Source: Nereida ignava
GTDB taxonomy: Bacteria > Pseudomonadota > Alphaproteobacteria > Rhodobacterales > Rhodobacteraceae
Direction of reading: 5' to 3'
DNA length: 64,000 nucleotides
Assembly (NCBI RefSeq): GCF_001049735.1
Contig: NZ_CVPC01000002.1
Span: 186,001 to 250,000, forward strand
The notes under the pieces are model-generated. The model was not told the origin of the DNA. It did not search any database and saw nothing but the letters and a program-made list of their open reading frames with translations. Made by a program: the position numbers and the translations under genes. This document shows positions 1 through 8,572 of the stretch, piece after piece. How positions within the stretch are numbered: the first letter of the stretch is position 1; each line of letters begins with the position of its first letter.

Positions 1-1850
1 ATTGGGCCTCTGTTGCGGGCATTGATGGCGAAACAACTACGCTGAGCAATGGCAGTTCAGATGTGGCCGTTGTTATTGACACGCCCTCAAACGGGACTGG
101 CGCCGTAACCGAAGTGACCGAGTTCAACGGTGTTCAGGCGCTTACGTCAGAGCATGCGGATCAGCCGAATGTTGCATCGTTAAGTTTTTCAGCGCCTATC
201 ACGGATGTGACGTTCAACTTGCTCGACATCGACCGCAGCAATGCGGACGGGTGGGGCGACACCGTCACAATTATCGCGCGCGATGCAGATGGAAACGAGC
301 TTCCGGTAACGTTCAGCAATGTCACTGACGCGCAATCCGTTGACGGCAATTCGATCACTGGGGTGGCCGAACTGTTTGAAGCGCCACCGGTTGGCGTGAC
401 CATATCTGGTGCGGTGAAAACGCTGCAGATCATCCACGTAAAGTCGGAAACAAATCTACCAGCAAGCGGTATTATTGGGATCTCTGAAATTGGGTTCAAC
501 TTGGTGGTTAACGAAGATCCCGATGGCTATGTGGATGGAACTAATGATGATGATCTGATTGATCATAGGTTTGAAGATATCGATGGCGATGAGATTGATG
601 ACGCTGACGCCTTGCTGCCCCGTGCGCAGCCCAACGATGATGTCGTCTTGGCGGGGGCGGGTAATGACACGGTTTATGCAGCTGACGGCTCTGATGATGT
701 GTTTGGCGGTGAGGGTAACGACCTTCTAAGGGGCGGTGCTGGTAAGGATTACGTCTCTGGCGGTGCAGGTGACGATGCCCTTTACGGCGATGACGGCGCA
801 GACAGTTTGGTTGGTGGCGTGGGGGACGATACGCTGGACGGCGGGCTTGGCCGCGATGTTCTTTCTGGCGGCCTTGGTAACGACAGTCTGATCGGCGGTG
901 GCGGTTTTGATATCCTTACAGGTGGCTTTGGCGCCGATGACCTGCAGGGCAACGATGGCGATGACACACTTATTGGTGGCGCAGGTGGGGATACGCTTCG
1001 CGGCGGTGACGGCAATGATACACTCGTTGGTGGCAGAACGGACATCAGCCAAGTAATTGATTTCAATGGGCTTGAAATAGGCGAGATACTAACGACCCAA
1101 CTTGCGCATCAAGGGTTTACGGTTAGCAGCGGCAACCCCAAAACACCCGTAATGGTGTTTGATAGTGCGCAGCCAACGGGCGGTGACACGGACCTTGCCA
1201 GTGATACATTAGGCAAAGTTCTGATCCTATCTGAGGACCGCGACAAGAACGATCCTGACGATAACGCGGCCGGCGGCAGTTTCATTTTTGATTTTGATGG
1301 CCCCAGCACGGTACATTCCTTGACACTTTTTGATGTGGAAAGCGGCGCGACTGTTTCGCTTTTTGACGATCAAGGCGTGTTACTCAGCGTCCAGACAATA
1401 TCAACCGACGATGGAGAGGCGATTACCCTCGACATTGATCAATCCGGTGCGGCGCAAATGGTTGTGACCCTTCATGGATCTGGTGCAATTGATAATCTGT
1501 CCCTTACTGTCGATAACGCAGAAGGTGATCTTGGCGATAAGCTGATGGGCGGGGCTGGGGATGATGTTCTTACAGGCGGTGCCGGCGCCGATACGATTGA
1601 CGGGGGCGATGACCGTGATGTCATCGTGGGAGGAACGGCAGGTGACGTTGTAACTGGCGGTACGGGGTCAAGTACGGCCAACGATGCGGATGACATCGAC
1701 ATTCTTGATCTTCGGGGGCTTGGCCCTTTTCGGGTTGTTCAACACAGCCTCGATGCGGATGAAAACTCAACTTCGGGGCGGGTTGAGTTTTTGGATACCG
1801 ACGGCACGGTCACGCATTCCCTTGCTTATGCTGAGATCGAGCAAATTTAA
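1..1850 (+). CDS. RTX calcium-binding repeat protein, N-terminal part (5' partial)
   Basis: The frame is open to the window edge, so the true start lies upstream; about 615 residues are visible. The order is a beta-rich domain (about nt 60-510), a block of GGxGxDxLx nonapeptides (about 640-1035), a second beta-sandwich-like domain (about 1040-1510), and a short second repeat block (about 1535-1675). Repeats of this kind bind calcium and are typical of proteins exported by type I secretion. The frame ends at TAA 1848-1850, after the sequence AEIEQI. The next open frame (1902-3215) lies in the same phase and carries more RTX repeats and a Hint domain, so this is probably the first half of one long gene cut by a nonsense codon. 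Exported location is inferred from the family; no transporter genes are seen here. Confidence 0.8.
   Translation, partial: WASVAGIDGETTTLSNGSSDVAVVIDTPSNGTGAVTEVTEFNGVQALTSEHADQPNVASLSFSAPITDVTFNLLDIDRSNADGWGDTVTIIARDADGNELPVTFSNVTDAQSVDGNSITGVAELFEAPPVGVTISGAVKTLQIIHVKSETNLPASGIIGISEIGFNLVVNEDPDGYVDGTNDDDLIDHRFEDIDGDEIDDADALLPRAQPNDDVVLAGAGNDTVYAADGSDDVFGGEGNDLLRGGAGKDYVSGGAGDDALYGDDGADSLVGGVGDDTLDGGLGRDVLSGGLGNDSLIGGGGFDILTGGFGADDLQGNDGDDTLIGGAGGDTLRGGDGNDTLVGGRTDISQVIDFNGLEIGEILTTQLAHQGFTVSSGNPKTPVMVFDSAQPTGGDTDLASDTLGKVLILSEDRDKNDPDDNAAGGSFIFDFDGPSTVHSLTLFDVESGATVSLFDDQGVLLSVQTISTDDGEAITLDIDQSGAAQMVVTLHGSGAIDNLSLTVDNAEGDLGDKLMGGAGDDVLTGGAGADTIDGGDDRDVIVGGTAGDVVTGGTGSSTANDADDIDILDLRGLGPFRVVQHSLDADENSTSGRVEFLDTDGTVTHSLAYAEIEQI
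640..1035 (+). repeat. RTX nonapeptide-coding repeat array
   Basis: Degenerate tandem repeats of about 27 nt encode GGxGxDxLx-type nonapeptides, for example GGAGDDALYG and GGVGDDTLDG. In the family these form calcium-binding parallel beta-rolls. Smaller blocks of the same repeat lie at about 1535-1675 and 2262-2400. Confidence 0.85.
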
Positions 1851-1901
1851 GGAGATCGCGTTAGCAGCGCACCGATTGCGCGCGATGATACGGCGGCCAC
1901 A

Positions 1902-3215
1902 GTGGAAAGCATTCCGATCACCGTCGATGTGATTGCAAATGACGAGGACCCCGAAGGCGGTGCACTAAAGATCACCTCAGCATTTGTTTCAGCGACCCAA
2001 GGCACCGTTGAGATCATCTCCAACAAGATCGTGTTCACACCGGTTGCCGATTTCACAGGCGAAGCCGCGATAAACTACACCGCAGAAGACCTTGAAGGGA
2101 ACGCGGCGGACGCAATTGCTGTTGTTACTGTCAAAGAGGCACCTCGGGACGGGACCATTATGGGGACCTCGGGTGATGATCTGATCGATCTGGCCTACCG
2201 AGGTGATCCTGACGATGACCGTGTTGATGCCCTTGATGAAGTGGTCACAGGCGAAGGACCCAATGACGATATTATTCTTGCGGGCGATGGCAACGATACG
2301 GTGTTTGCGGGCCTTGGCGATGATGATGTCAGCGGTGGCCTTGGGAATGATGTTTTGCACGGTGAAGCGGGGGCGGATCACCTGTCTGGTGGAGGCGGTG
2401 ATGATACGTTCCGGGTTACCTCGGCCGCGGATGGTGCGGGTGATGAAATCATTGGCGGTGAAGACCCCGATGGGCAGGACACAGATACGCTGGATTTGCG
2501 CGGCAGCGGGCATTTGCGTGTTCAAATGGACCCCGATGACGAAGAAGCGGGCACCGTGCGGTTTCTTGATGGCGCGGGTGGTGCAGTCACGGGATCGCTT
2601 AGGTTTTTCGAAATTGAGAATGTTATCCCCTGTTTCACGCCTGGCACGCGCATCGCGACAGATAAGGGTGAGCGCTTGGTCCAAGACCTGCGCGATGGGG
2701 ACCGCGTGATTACACGGGACAACGGTATCCAAGAAATCAGATGGGTTGGCCGCAAAGACGTGAACCACAAAGGGCTGGCCGGCGCGCCGGAGCTCAAGCC
2801 TGTGATCATTAGGGCAGGCGCGTTGGGGAATGACCTACCAGAACGCGACATGATCGTCAGTCCGAACCATAGGATGCTAATAGCCAACGACCGCGCAGAG
2901 CTGTACTTCGAAGAGCGTGAGGTGCTTGTCAGTGCTAAACATTTAGTAGGTAGCGATGGAATTGAGCGGCTGGACACGAAAAGTGCCAGCTATATCCACT
3001 TCATGTTCGACCAGCATGAGGTTGTGTTGTCTGACGGTACATGGTCCGAGAGTTTTCAGCCCGGTGACTACACCATGCGGGGTATTGATCGTGCTCAGCG
3101 CGATGAGATTTTCTCGCTGTTTCCGGAACTGAATAGCGATGCTGGCATGCAAGATTACACCAGTGCACGTAAATCGCTGAAAGCCTATGAGGCGCGGCTA
3201 TTGGTTCCCAAGTAA
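1902..3215 (+). CDS. RTX / Hint domain protein, C-terminal part
   Basis: This 437-residue frame begins with a cadherin/Ig-like segment (about residues 1-80), continues with a GTSGDDLIDL segment and RTX nonapeptides (about 85-170), and ends in a Hint domain starting at CFTPGT (Cys244) and running to about 390. Hint domains belong to the Hedgehog/intein self-processing fold, and this RTX-Hint arrangement is common in roseobacter secreted proteins. The GTG start at 1902 has only a weak GGCGG upstream. The frame is open back to the TAA at 1848 and matches the upstream RTX gene in phase, so this may be the rear half of one protein and may not be translated independently. The 3' end overlaps the convergent nucleotidyltransferase gene by 18 bp. 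Confidence 0.75.
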   Translation: MESIPITVDVIANDEDPEGGALKITSAFVSATQGTVEIISNKIVFTPVADFTGEAAINYTAEDLEGNAADAIAVVTVKEAPRDGTIMGTSGDDLIDLAYRGDPDDDRVDALDEVVTGEGPNDDIILAGDGNDTVFAGLGDDDVSGGLGNDVLHGEAGADHLSGGGGDDTFRVTSAADGAGDEIIGGEDPDGQDTDTLDLRGSGHLRVQMDPDDEEAGTVRFLDGAGGAVTGSLRFFEIENVIPCFTPGTRIATDKGERLVQDLRDGDRVITRDNGIQEIRWVGRKDVNHKGLAGAPELKPVIIRAGALGNDLPERDMIVSPNHRMLIANDRAELYFEEREVLVSAKHLVGSDGIERLDTKSASYIHFMFDQHEVVLSDGTWSESFQPGDYTMRGIDRAQRDEIFSLFPELNSDAGMQDYTSARKSLKAYEARLLVPK

Positions 3216-3818
3216 GGCAGCCAAACCGCTCAGCCCATGGCTGGTGCGCCAAGTCTGCCAAGCTTCTGGCGTATCAAGATCAAGGGTGGCGCGGTCGCCT
3301 TCAAGTGGGATCGAACCATGATGTTTGGCGTTGTCGCTCACGATAGATGCAGCGCCCCGATCTCCCGAAAGCCCGTCAAATTGTACAAAGAGCGAGCGAT
3401 CAAAGATCACCGGATGACCCGCTTTTCCATCGGCAGTGGCGGCCTGAAGGATTTTGAGGCGCGAGGCCTGAAACACGGCCCATATCATCGACAGATCACT
3501 GGCGGTAATTGCTGGCATGTCCGCGGGTAAGATCATCACGGCGGTCACGTGTGACGGCAGGGAAGCGACCCCAGCTTTGAGCGAAGCAGACATGCCCTCA
3601 TGGGCGTTTTTACATATAACAGCGGTCGCGCCGTCTGTTAAACTCATGCGCGGATGATCTGCAGCTGGAACCGTCACGATAACATCATCAGTCACCTTTA
3701 GGGCGCGCTGAACCATTGCCGTTAGACAAGGTGTGCCGCTGACATCTTCAAAACACTTGTCAGCGCCGCGCATCCGCGTTGAGGCACCTGCGGCGGGAAT
3801 AAGAATGGCGAGGTGCAT
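3198..3818 (-). CDS. MobA-like / MocA-type NTP transferase
   Basis: This 206-residue protein starts LAILIPAAGASTRMRGADK, the G-x-G-x-S-x-R-M...K nucleotide-binding signature of the MobA-like NTP transferase superfamily. A metal-binding LPADMP segment follows, and ILQAATADGKAGHPVIFD matches the GxxGHPV loop of molybdenum cofactor cytidylyl/guanylyltransferases. It likely transfers a nucleotide onto a cofactor such as molybdopterin, or a related substrate. No molybdoenzyme genes are visible nearby, so the substrate is not defined. Its 3' end overlaps the RTX-Hint gene tail-to-tail by 18 bp. Confidence 0.8.
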   Translation of the reverse strand: MHLAILIPAAGASTRMRGADKCFEDVSGTPCLTAMVQRALKVTDDVIVTVPAADHPRMSLTDGATAVICKNAHEGMSASLKAGVASLPSHVTAVMILPADMPAITASDLSMIWAVFQASRLKILQAATADGKAGHPVIFDRSLFVQFDGLSGDRGAASIVSDNAKHHGSIPLEGDRATLDLDTPEAWQTWRTSHGLSGLAALLGNQ

Positions 3819-3952
3819 CAGGTATTTCTGCTTTCTGGTGTGCGCCTTACCCGTTCACGGGTGGTTCACGTTTTGATGAGGCGCGGGCTTTGTACTGCCC
3901 CTCTGCCACAGCTTCTGTTTATGGTTTATTAAGTAACGGTATAGGACTTATC

Positions 3953-4606
3953 ATGTTGAAAAAAGCTCTGTTTGCGGCGGTAAGCGCGACAGCCCTCATC
4001 TCCTTCGGCTCATCTGCACTGGCGGCCTCTGTCAGTTTGGCTGAAGGATGGAAAAACCAACGGCTGTCACTGTTTTCAAAGAACGATTACGACTTCGGTC
4101 AGAGCCTGGGCATTGCATCAGATGGGGCTGTGTCCATTGCGTGGCGCAAACTGCCGCGCAGTTTTTGGGAGGCCGAGCGCGCCTCATGGAACTGGTCCGT
4201 GAGCCAATCTGTTCCTGCAACAGATCTGAGCGTGAAAGGCGGTGATGATCGCAACATCTCGATCTATTTTCTGTTTGCCCCCGATGATCAGGCCGAAAAG
4301 TTGGCTGGCGCTGGCATCAGATCGCTGTTGGGAAATGATGACCTGCGCGTGATCCAATATGCATGGGGTGGTAATCATAGCCGCGGCGCTTTGTTGCAAT
4401 CACCTTACCAGCCGGGCCAAGGGGTGACGGTTGCGTTGCGGCCGGCTGGTACGGGAACACATTCTGAAAGCGTTAATTTATCGAATGATTTTCGTAAAGC
4501 TTTCGGCGGGACATCGGGCAAACTTTTAGGGATTGCCGTCTCTAGCGATAGCGATGACACCGATAGCGTTATTCGTGCGCAGATCAGCAATTTTCAGATC
4601 GACTGA
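3953..4606 (+). CDS. Secreted DUF3047-like protein
   Basis: This 217-residue protein starts with a clear signal peptide (MLKKALFAAVSATALISFG, likely cleaved after ALAA). The ATG at 3953 was chosen over an earlier in-frame start because AGGA lies 6 nt upstream and the signal peptide begins there. The body has a WNWSV strand, a GGDDRNISIYFLF segment, a YAWGG motif and a late AFGGTSGKLLGIAVSSDSDDTDS segment. This order resembles DUF3047, a family of exported proteins of unknown function. It appears monocistronic and is closed by a strong hairpin. The function is unknown and the family assignment comes from pattern memory only. Confidence 0.75.
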   Translation: MLKKALFAAVSATALISFGSSALAASVSLAEGWKNQRLSLFSKNDYDFGQSLGIASDGAVSIAWRKLPRSFWEAERASWNWSVSQSVPATDLSVKGGDDRNISIYFLFAPDDQAEKLAGAGIRSLLGNDDLRVIQYAWGGNHSRGALLQSPYQPGQGVTVALRPAGTGTHSESVNLSNDFRKAFGGTSGKLLGIAVSSDSDDTDSVIRAQISNFQID

Positions 4607-4628
4607 GTTAACTTTCTAAGCAAATGAA

Positions 4629-4655
4629 AAGGGGCGGTCCAATCGACCGCCCCTT
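4629..4655. terminator. Bidirectional terminator between DUF3047 gene and livM
   Basis: A perfect 11-bp stem (AAGGGGCGGTC / GACCGCCCCTT) with a 5-nt loop is flanked by A-rich and T-rich sequence. It sits between two convergent genes, so it can terminate both. Confidence 0.85.
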
Positions 4656-4683
4656 GTTAATTCTTTGATGAAATATGTTCCAT

Positions 4684-5982
4684 TTACTTCTCTGGGATCA
4701 ACCCACGGGGGAAGAACCGCAAAACCAGCAGCAAGATCAATCCCATCGTCAGCAAACGCATATGTGCAACACTGGCCAGAAGGCGTTCTTTGATCCACCA
4801 CGCGTCAGGCATCGGGTCTGTGATAAAGCCCATAAGGGCCGCACCGTATGGTTCTACCTGAACCCACAGGAACCAGATCAGAAAGCCACCCAACACGGAG
4901 CCGTAGTTATTGCCCGAGCCCCCAACGATCACCATCACCCAGATGAGGAATGTGAAACGAAGCGGCTGATAACTGCTTGGGGTAAGTTGACCGTCAAGTG
5001 TGACCATCATTGCCCCCGCAACGCCGCAAATAGCCGATCCCAGAACAAAGATTTGCAGGTGCCGCGCCGTGACATCTTTGCCCATCGCGCGGGCAGCGGT
5101 TTCATTGTCACGGATAGCGCGCATCATGCGGCCCCATGGGGATTTCAGCGCCAGCTCTGCGGCAAGGAAAATCAGCAATAGGACAATGACAAACAACACC
5201 GAATAGCTGAGTTTGACATAAAGTGTCGAGGCCGTGACCGGATCAATGTTGAGCGAGGCTGCGCGCTCTACGAACTGCGCACTTTCCTGCAACTCGATTT
5301 CTGACGGTACAGGGCGCTCAATACCGATGACGTTTTTAACCCCACGGGCAAGCCAGTCTTCGTTTTTCATCACCGCGATGACAATTTCGGAAATACCAAG
5401 GGTCGCAATGGCCAAATAGTCACTGCGCAGGCCAAGAGCCGTTTTGCCGATCACCCAAGCAGCTGCGGCAGCAAACACACCGCCAACAGGCCACGCGAAC
5501 AGAATGGGCAGATTAAGCCCACCAATGTTGCCTGAAACCGCAGGATCGATTGCTTCGATACGTGCCACAGCGGGATCAAAAATGGCGCGGTAGATGAAGA
5601 ACCCGACAATAAGAAGAAGCGGCGTGACAATGGTGCGCACGCGCCCTGTTGTTTTGCCACGCACAAAAATTGTAAGGGCGATTGTGGCAAACCCCATCAA
5701 AAGGGCTGCGATGACTTGGAACCCACCAGCGGACCATGCACCCGGTGTAACGGGTTCCGAGACAAGCACAGCAGCAAGGCCGCCAAGCGCCAAGAAGCCC
5801 ATGACGCCGATGTTGAACAAGCCTGCAAAACCCCACTGAAGGTTAACGCCGATCGCCATAATGGCCGAGATCAACCCCATGTTCAGGATCAACAGCGCCG
5901 AGTTCCAACCAGAGGTAAATCCTGTCAGCAAGATCAGGCCAAAGACGGCGGCAAAGAGGGCGGTGTTTTTGACAGAAACCAT
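4684..5982 (-). CDS. livM: Branched-chain amino acid-type ABC transporter permease LivM
   Basis: This 432-residue, strongly hydrophobic inner-membrane permease has the LivM hallmark LNMGLISAIMAIGVNLQWGFAGLFN near the N-terminus and DYLAIATLGISEI in the middle. It pairs with LivH to form the translocation channel of a hydrophobic amino acid/amide family importer. It is the last gene of a five-gene minus-strand cluster and overlaps the livH stop by one base (TGATG), which suggests coupled translation. At 432 residues it is at the longer end for the family, with an extra hydrophobic stretch around residues 85-170. The exact substrate cannot be told from sequence. Confidence 0.92.
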   Translation of the reverse strand: MVSVKNTALFAAVFGLILLTGFTSGWNSALLILNMGLISAIMAIGVNLQWGFAGLFNIGVMGFLALGGLAAVLVSEPVTPGAWSAGGFQVIAALLMGFATIALTIFVRGKTTGRVRTIVTPLLLIVGFFIYRAIFDPAVARIEAIDPAVSGNIGGLNLPILFAWPVGGVFAAAAAWVIGKTALGLRSDYLAIATLGISEIVIAVMKNEDWLARGVKNVIGIERPVPSEIELQESAQFVERAASLNIDPVTASTLYVKLSYSVLFVIVLLLIFLAAELALKSPWGRMMRAIRDNETAARAMGKDVTARHLQIFVLGSAICGVAGAMMVTLDGQLTPSSYQPLRFTFLIWVMVIVGGSGNNYGSVLGGFLIWFLWVQVEPYGAALMGFITDPMPDAWWIKERLLASVAHMRLLTMGLILLLVLRFFPRGLIPEK

Positions 5983-6992
5983 CAGACTGACTTCCCTTTA
6001 AACAGACCCGTCGGCTTGAAGAGCAAGACAATGACAAGCAATGCAAAGCTGACGGCGAATTTGTAATCGGTGGACAAAAGCTGTACGAGACCGGTCGGCT
6101 CAAGCGCGTCGGGTAGGGTGTAGACAAGCACTTTTTTCCACGCATATGTGATGAGAACTTCGGAGTAGGCGATCAGAAAGCCCCCGAAGATCGCGCCAAG
6201 CGGATTGCCCAAACCACCTACAACTGCGCTGGCAAAAATTGGCAGAAGAAGTTGGAAATATGTGAACGGTTTAAATGACTTATCCAATCCGTAAAGCACA
6301 CCCGCAATTGTCGCCAGCGTTGCCACGATCATCCACGTGACCATAACCACACGCTCGGGATTGATGCCGGACAACAGCGCTAGGTCCTCGTTATCAGAGT
6401 AGGCGCGCATGGATTTACCGGTTCGTGTGCGGTTCAAGAAATAAAAGAGCATCGCAACAACCAGCACAGCAACAACGATTGTGATGCCTTGGGTGGTTTT
6501 GAGTGCGAGTCCTTCGCGCAAGCCGGTCATTTCCTTGAATTCTCGCGCAGAAATGATGAACCGCTCACCATCGGCAAAGCGGCGATCATCGGGGCCGATC
6601 AGAATGCGAACCAGACCGTTCATGATGAACATAACACCCATTGAAACGATGACGAAAATCACAGGTGCGGCTTTTTGGGTGCGATAAAAGCGGTAAACGC
6701 CCGCATCCGTAAGCAGAACCAGCCCGATCGTTGCGGCGATCCCAAAGGGAAGCGCAAGAAGGGCTGTGGGAAGCGGTCCAAAGCTGACGCCCCAACTTTG
6801 CAGTACAACCGTTGCGCCGATTGTGGCCATAGTGCCGAAAGCCATTGTGTCGCCGTGTGCGAAGTTTGAAAATCGCAAAATGCCGTAAATCAGCGTAACG
6901 CCCAATGCACCAAGGGCCAGCTGCGCGCCGTATGCGGTTGCGGGAATAAGCACGAAATTTGTTAGTGCGACGATAGCGTTAAGATAGTCCAT
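5982..6992 (-). CDS. livH: Branched-chain amino acid-type ABC transporter permease LivH
   Basis: This 336-residue membrane protein has the LivH signature LGALGVTLIYGILRFSNFAHGD near the N-terminus and the SAVVGGLGNPLGAIFGGFLIAYSE segment near the C-terminus. It is the second permease of the importer. It starts 3 bp after livF ends and its stop overlaps the livM start, so it is firmly within the operon. Confidence 0.93.
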   Translation of the reverse strand: MDYLNAIVALTNFVLIPATAYGAQLALGALGVTLIYGILRFSNFAHGDTMAFGTMATIGATVVLQSWGVSFGPLPTALLALPFGIAATIGLVLLTDAGVYRFYRTQKAAPVIFVIVSMGVMFIMNGLVRILIGPDDRRFADGERFIISAREFKEMTGLREGLALKTTQGITIVVAVLVVAMLFYFLNRTRTGKSMRAYSDNEDLALLSGINPERVVMVTWMIVATLATIAGVLYGLDKSFKPFTYFQLLLPIFASAVVGGLGNPLGAIFGGFLIAYSEVLITYAWKKVLVYTLPDALEPTGLVQLLSTDYKFAVSFALLVIVLLFKPTGLFKGKSV

Positions 6993-6995
6993 CGT

Positions 6996-7709
6996 TCAGC
7001 CTCCCAAGAATGATTTACGAACTTCAGGGTCCGCAAGAAGGTCTTTGCCGGTGCCTGTAAACGCATTTGCGCCTTGGACCAGCACATAGCCTTTGTCTGC
7101 AATTTCAAGCGCTTGGCGGGCGTTTTGTTCCACCATCAAGATGGAAATGCCTGTGCGTGCCACTTCGATAATGCGGTCAAAAAGCTCGTCCATCACGATT
7201 GGGCTTACGCCAGCAGTAGGCTCATCCAGCATCAAGACCGTTGGTTTTGTCATGAGCGCGCGGCCCACGGCCACTTGCTGACGTTGCCCGCCTGACAGCT
7301 CACCTGCTGCTTGATTGCGCTTGTCACGCAAAATCGGGAACAACGTATAGACCTGTTCCATCGTGTCTTTGATGTCATCCGTGCGGATAAACGCGCCCAT
7401 CTCAAGGTTTTCTTCGACAGTCATGGACGTAAAGATGTTTGAGGTCTGCGGCACGAAGCCCATGCCTTCGCGCACACGCGCCTGAGGGCTGAGTTTCGTG
7501 ATGTCTTTCCCGTTCAGAAACACGCCGCCTTGGCGCACATCCAGCATGCCGAAAACGGCCTTCATTGCGGTTGATTTACCGGCCCCGTTAGGTCCAACGA
7601 TGACGGCAATCTCGCCTTTATCGACGCCAATGGTGCAATTGTGCAAAATGTCGGGGCCTTTGCCGTAGCCGCCGGTCATGTCGCGCCCGATCAAGAATGG
7701 CTCGCTCAT
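6996..7709 (-). CDS. livF: ABC transporter ATP-binding protein LivF
   Basis: This 237-residue ATPase has Walker A GPNGAGKSTAMK, signature LSGGQRQQVAVGRAL and Walker B VLMLDEPTAG, with a H-loop region ending MVEQNARQALEIADKGYVL, which is typical of LivF. It powers the LivHM permeases from the cytoplasmic face together with LivG. Its start overlaps the livG stop by 4 bp (ATGA). Confidence 0.93.
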   Translation of the reverse strand: MSEPFLIGRDMTGGYGKGPDILHNCTIGVDKGEIAVIVGPNGAGKSTAMKAVFGMLDVRQGGVFLNGKDITKLSPQARVREGMGFVPQTSNIFTSMTVEENLEMGAFIRTDDIKDTMEQVYTLFPILRDKRNQAAGELSGGQRQQVAVGRALMTKPTVLMLDEPTAGVSPIVMDELFDRIIEVARTGISILMVEQNARQALEIADKGYVLVQGANAFTGTGKDLLADPEVRKSFLGG

Positions 7710-8500
7710 GTCGTCACCTCGGCCTGTGCTTTGTCTTTGTTTTTCAGGCCAGTGCCTAAATAGGCTTCGATGACCTGCTCGTTGGCTTTAATCTCGGGCA
7801 GGGTGCCTTCGGCAAGGACTTTGCCTTCTGCCATACAGATCACTGGGTCGCAAAGCCGGCCGATGAAATCCATGTCATGTTCAATCACGACGAATGTATA
7901 GCCACGCTCTTTGTTGAGCCGGATAATCGCGTCCCCGATCGTGTTGAGAAGGGTGCGGTTCACACCGGCGCCAACTTCATCAAGAAACACAATCTTGGCG
8001 TCAACCATCATGGTGCGCCCCAGTTCCAACAGCTTTTTCTGACCACCAGAAATCTGTCCCGCTTTGTGATCTGCAAGGTGCTCAACGGTCAGGAATTCCA
8101 AAACTTCGTCGGCTTTGGCACGCAACGCACGTTCCTGATCAGCGATCCGCTTACGGCCAAACCACGTGTTCCAAAGGGTTTCACCGGCTTGCGCGCCCGG
8201 GACCATCATCAGGTTCTCGCGGCACGACATAGATGAAAACTCATGGGCAATCTGGAAGGTACGCAGCAAGCCCTTGTGAAACAGCTGGTGCGGTTCAAGT
8301 CCCGTAATGTCTTCGCCGTCCATTGTCACACGGCCGCCAGACGGTTTAAGAACACCCGCTATCACATTGAAAAGAGTTGTTTTTCCTGCACCATTAGGTC
8401 CGATAAGGCCCGTTATTGACCCGCTCTGGATCTCGAGGCTAGCGCCATCGACTGCCCGAAAGCCGCCAAAGTGCTTGGACAGATTGTCCACTTTGATCAT
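7706..8500 (-). CDS. livG: ABC transporter ATP-binding protein LivG
   Basis: This 264-residue ATPase has Walker A GPNGAGKTTLFNVIAG, the LivG-type signature ISGGQKKLLELGRTMM, and Walker B IVFLDEVGAGVN. The usual Pro after DE is Val here, while the catalytic Glu is kept. The ATG at 8500 follows AAGGGGA by about 11 nt. It is separated from livK by a terminator-like hairpin, so livGFHM is probably expressed at a lower level than the binding protein. Confidence 0.92.
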   Translation of the reverse strand: MIKVDNLSKHFGGFRAVDGASLEIQSGSITGLIGPNGAGKTTLFNVIAGVLKPSGGRVTMDGEDITGLEPHQLFHKGLLRTFQIAHEFSSMSCRENLMMVPGAQAGETLWNTWFGRKRIADQERALRAKADEVLEFLTVEHLADHKAGQISGGQKKLLELGRTMMVDAKIVFLDEVGAGVNRTLLNTIGDAIIRLNKERGYTFVVIEHDMDFIGRLCDPVICMAEGKVLAEGTLPEIKANEQVIEAYLGTGLKNKDKAQAEVTT

Positions 8501-8522
8501 GATCTTGAGTTCCCCTTAACAA

Positions 8523-8549
8523 AACAGCCCGACACAAGATCGGGCTGTT
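8523..8549 (-). terminator. Attenuator-like hairpin between livK and livG
   Basis: A perfect 10-bp stem (AACAGCCCGA / TCGGGCTGTT) with a 7-nt loop is followed on the minus strand by TTTTGTTAA. It sits in the 72-bp gap after livK. Such hairpins commonly give partial termination, so that the periplasmic protein is made in excess over the membrane parts. Confidence 0.75.
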
Positions 8550-8572
8550 CTTTAGTTTTGTGATAGGTCGGC

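Noticed and set aside
1989-2768. Long minus-strand frame of 259 codons opposite the RTX-Hint gene
   Set aside because: It is antisense to a strongly supported coding frame, has no recognisable domain, and arises from the low-complexity Gly/Asp repeat codons.
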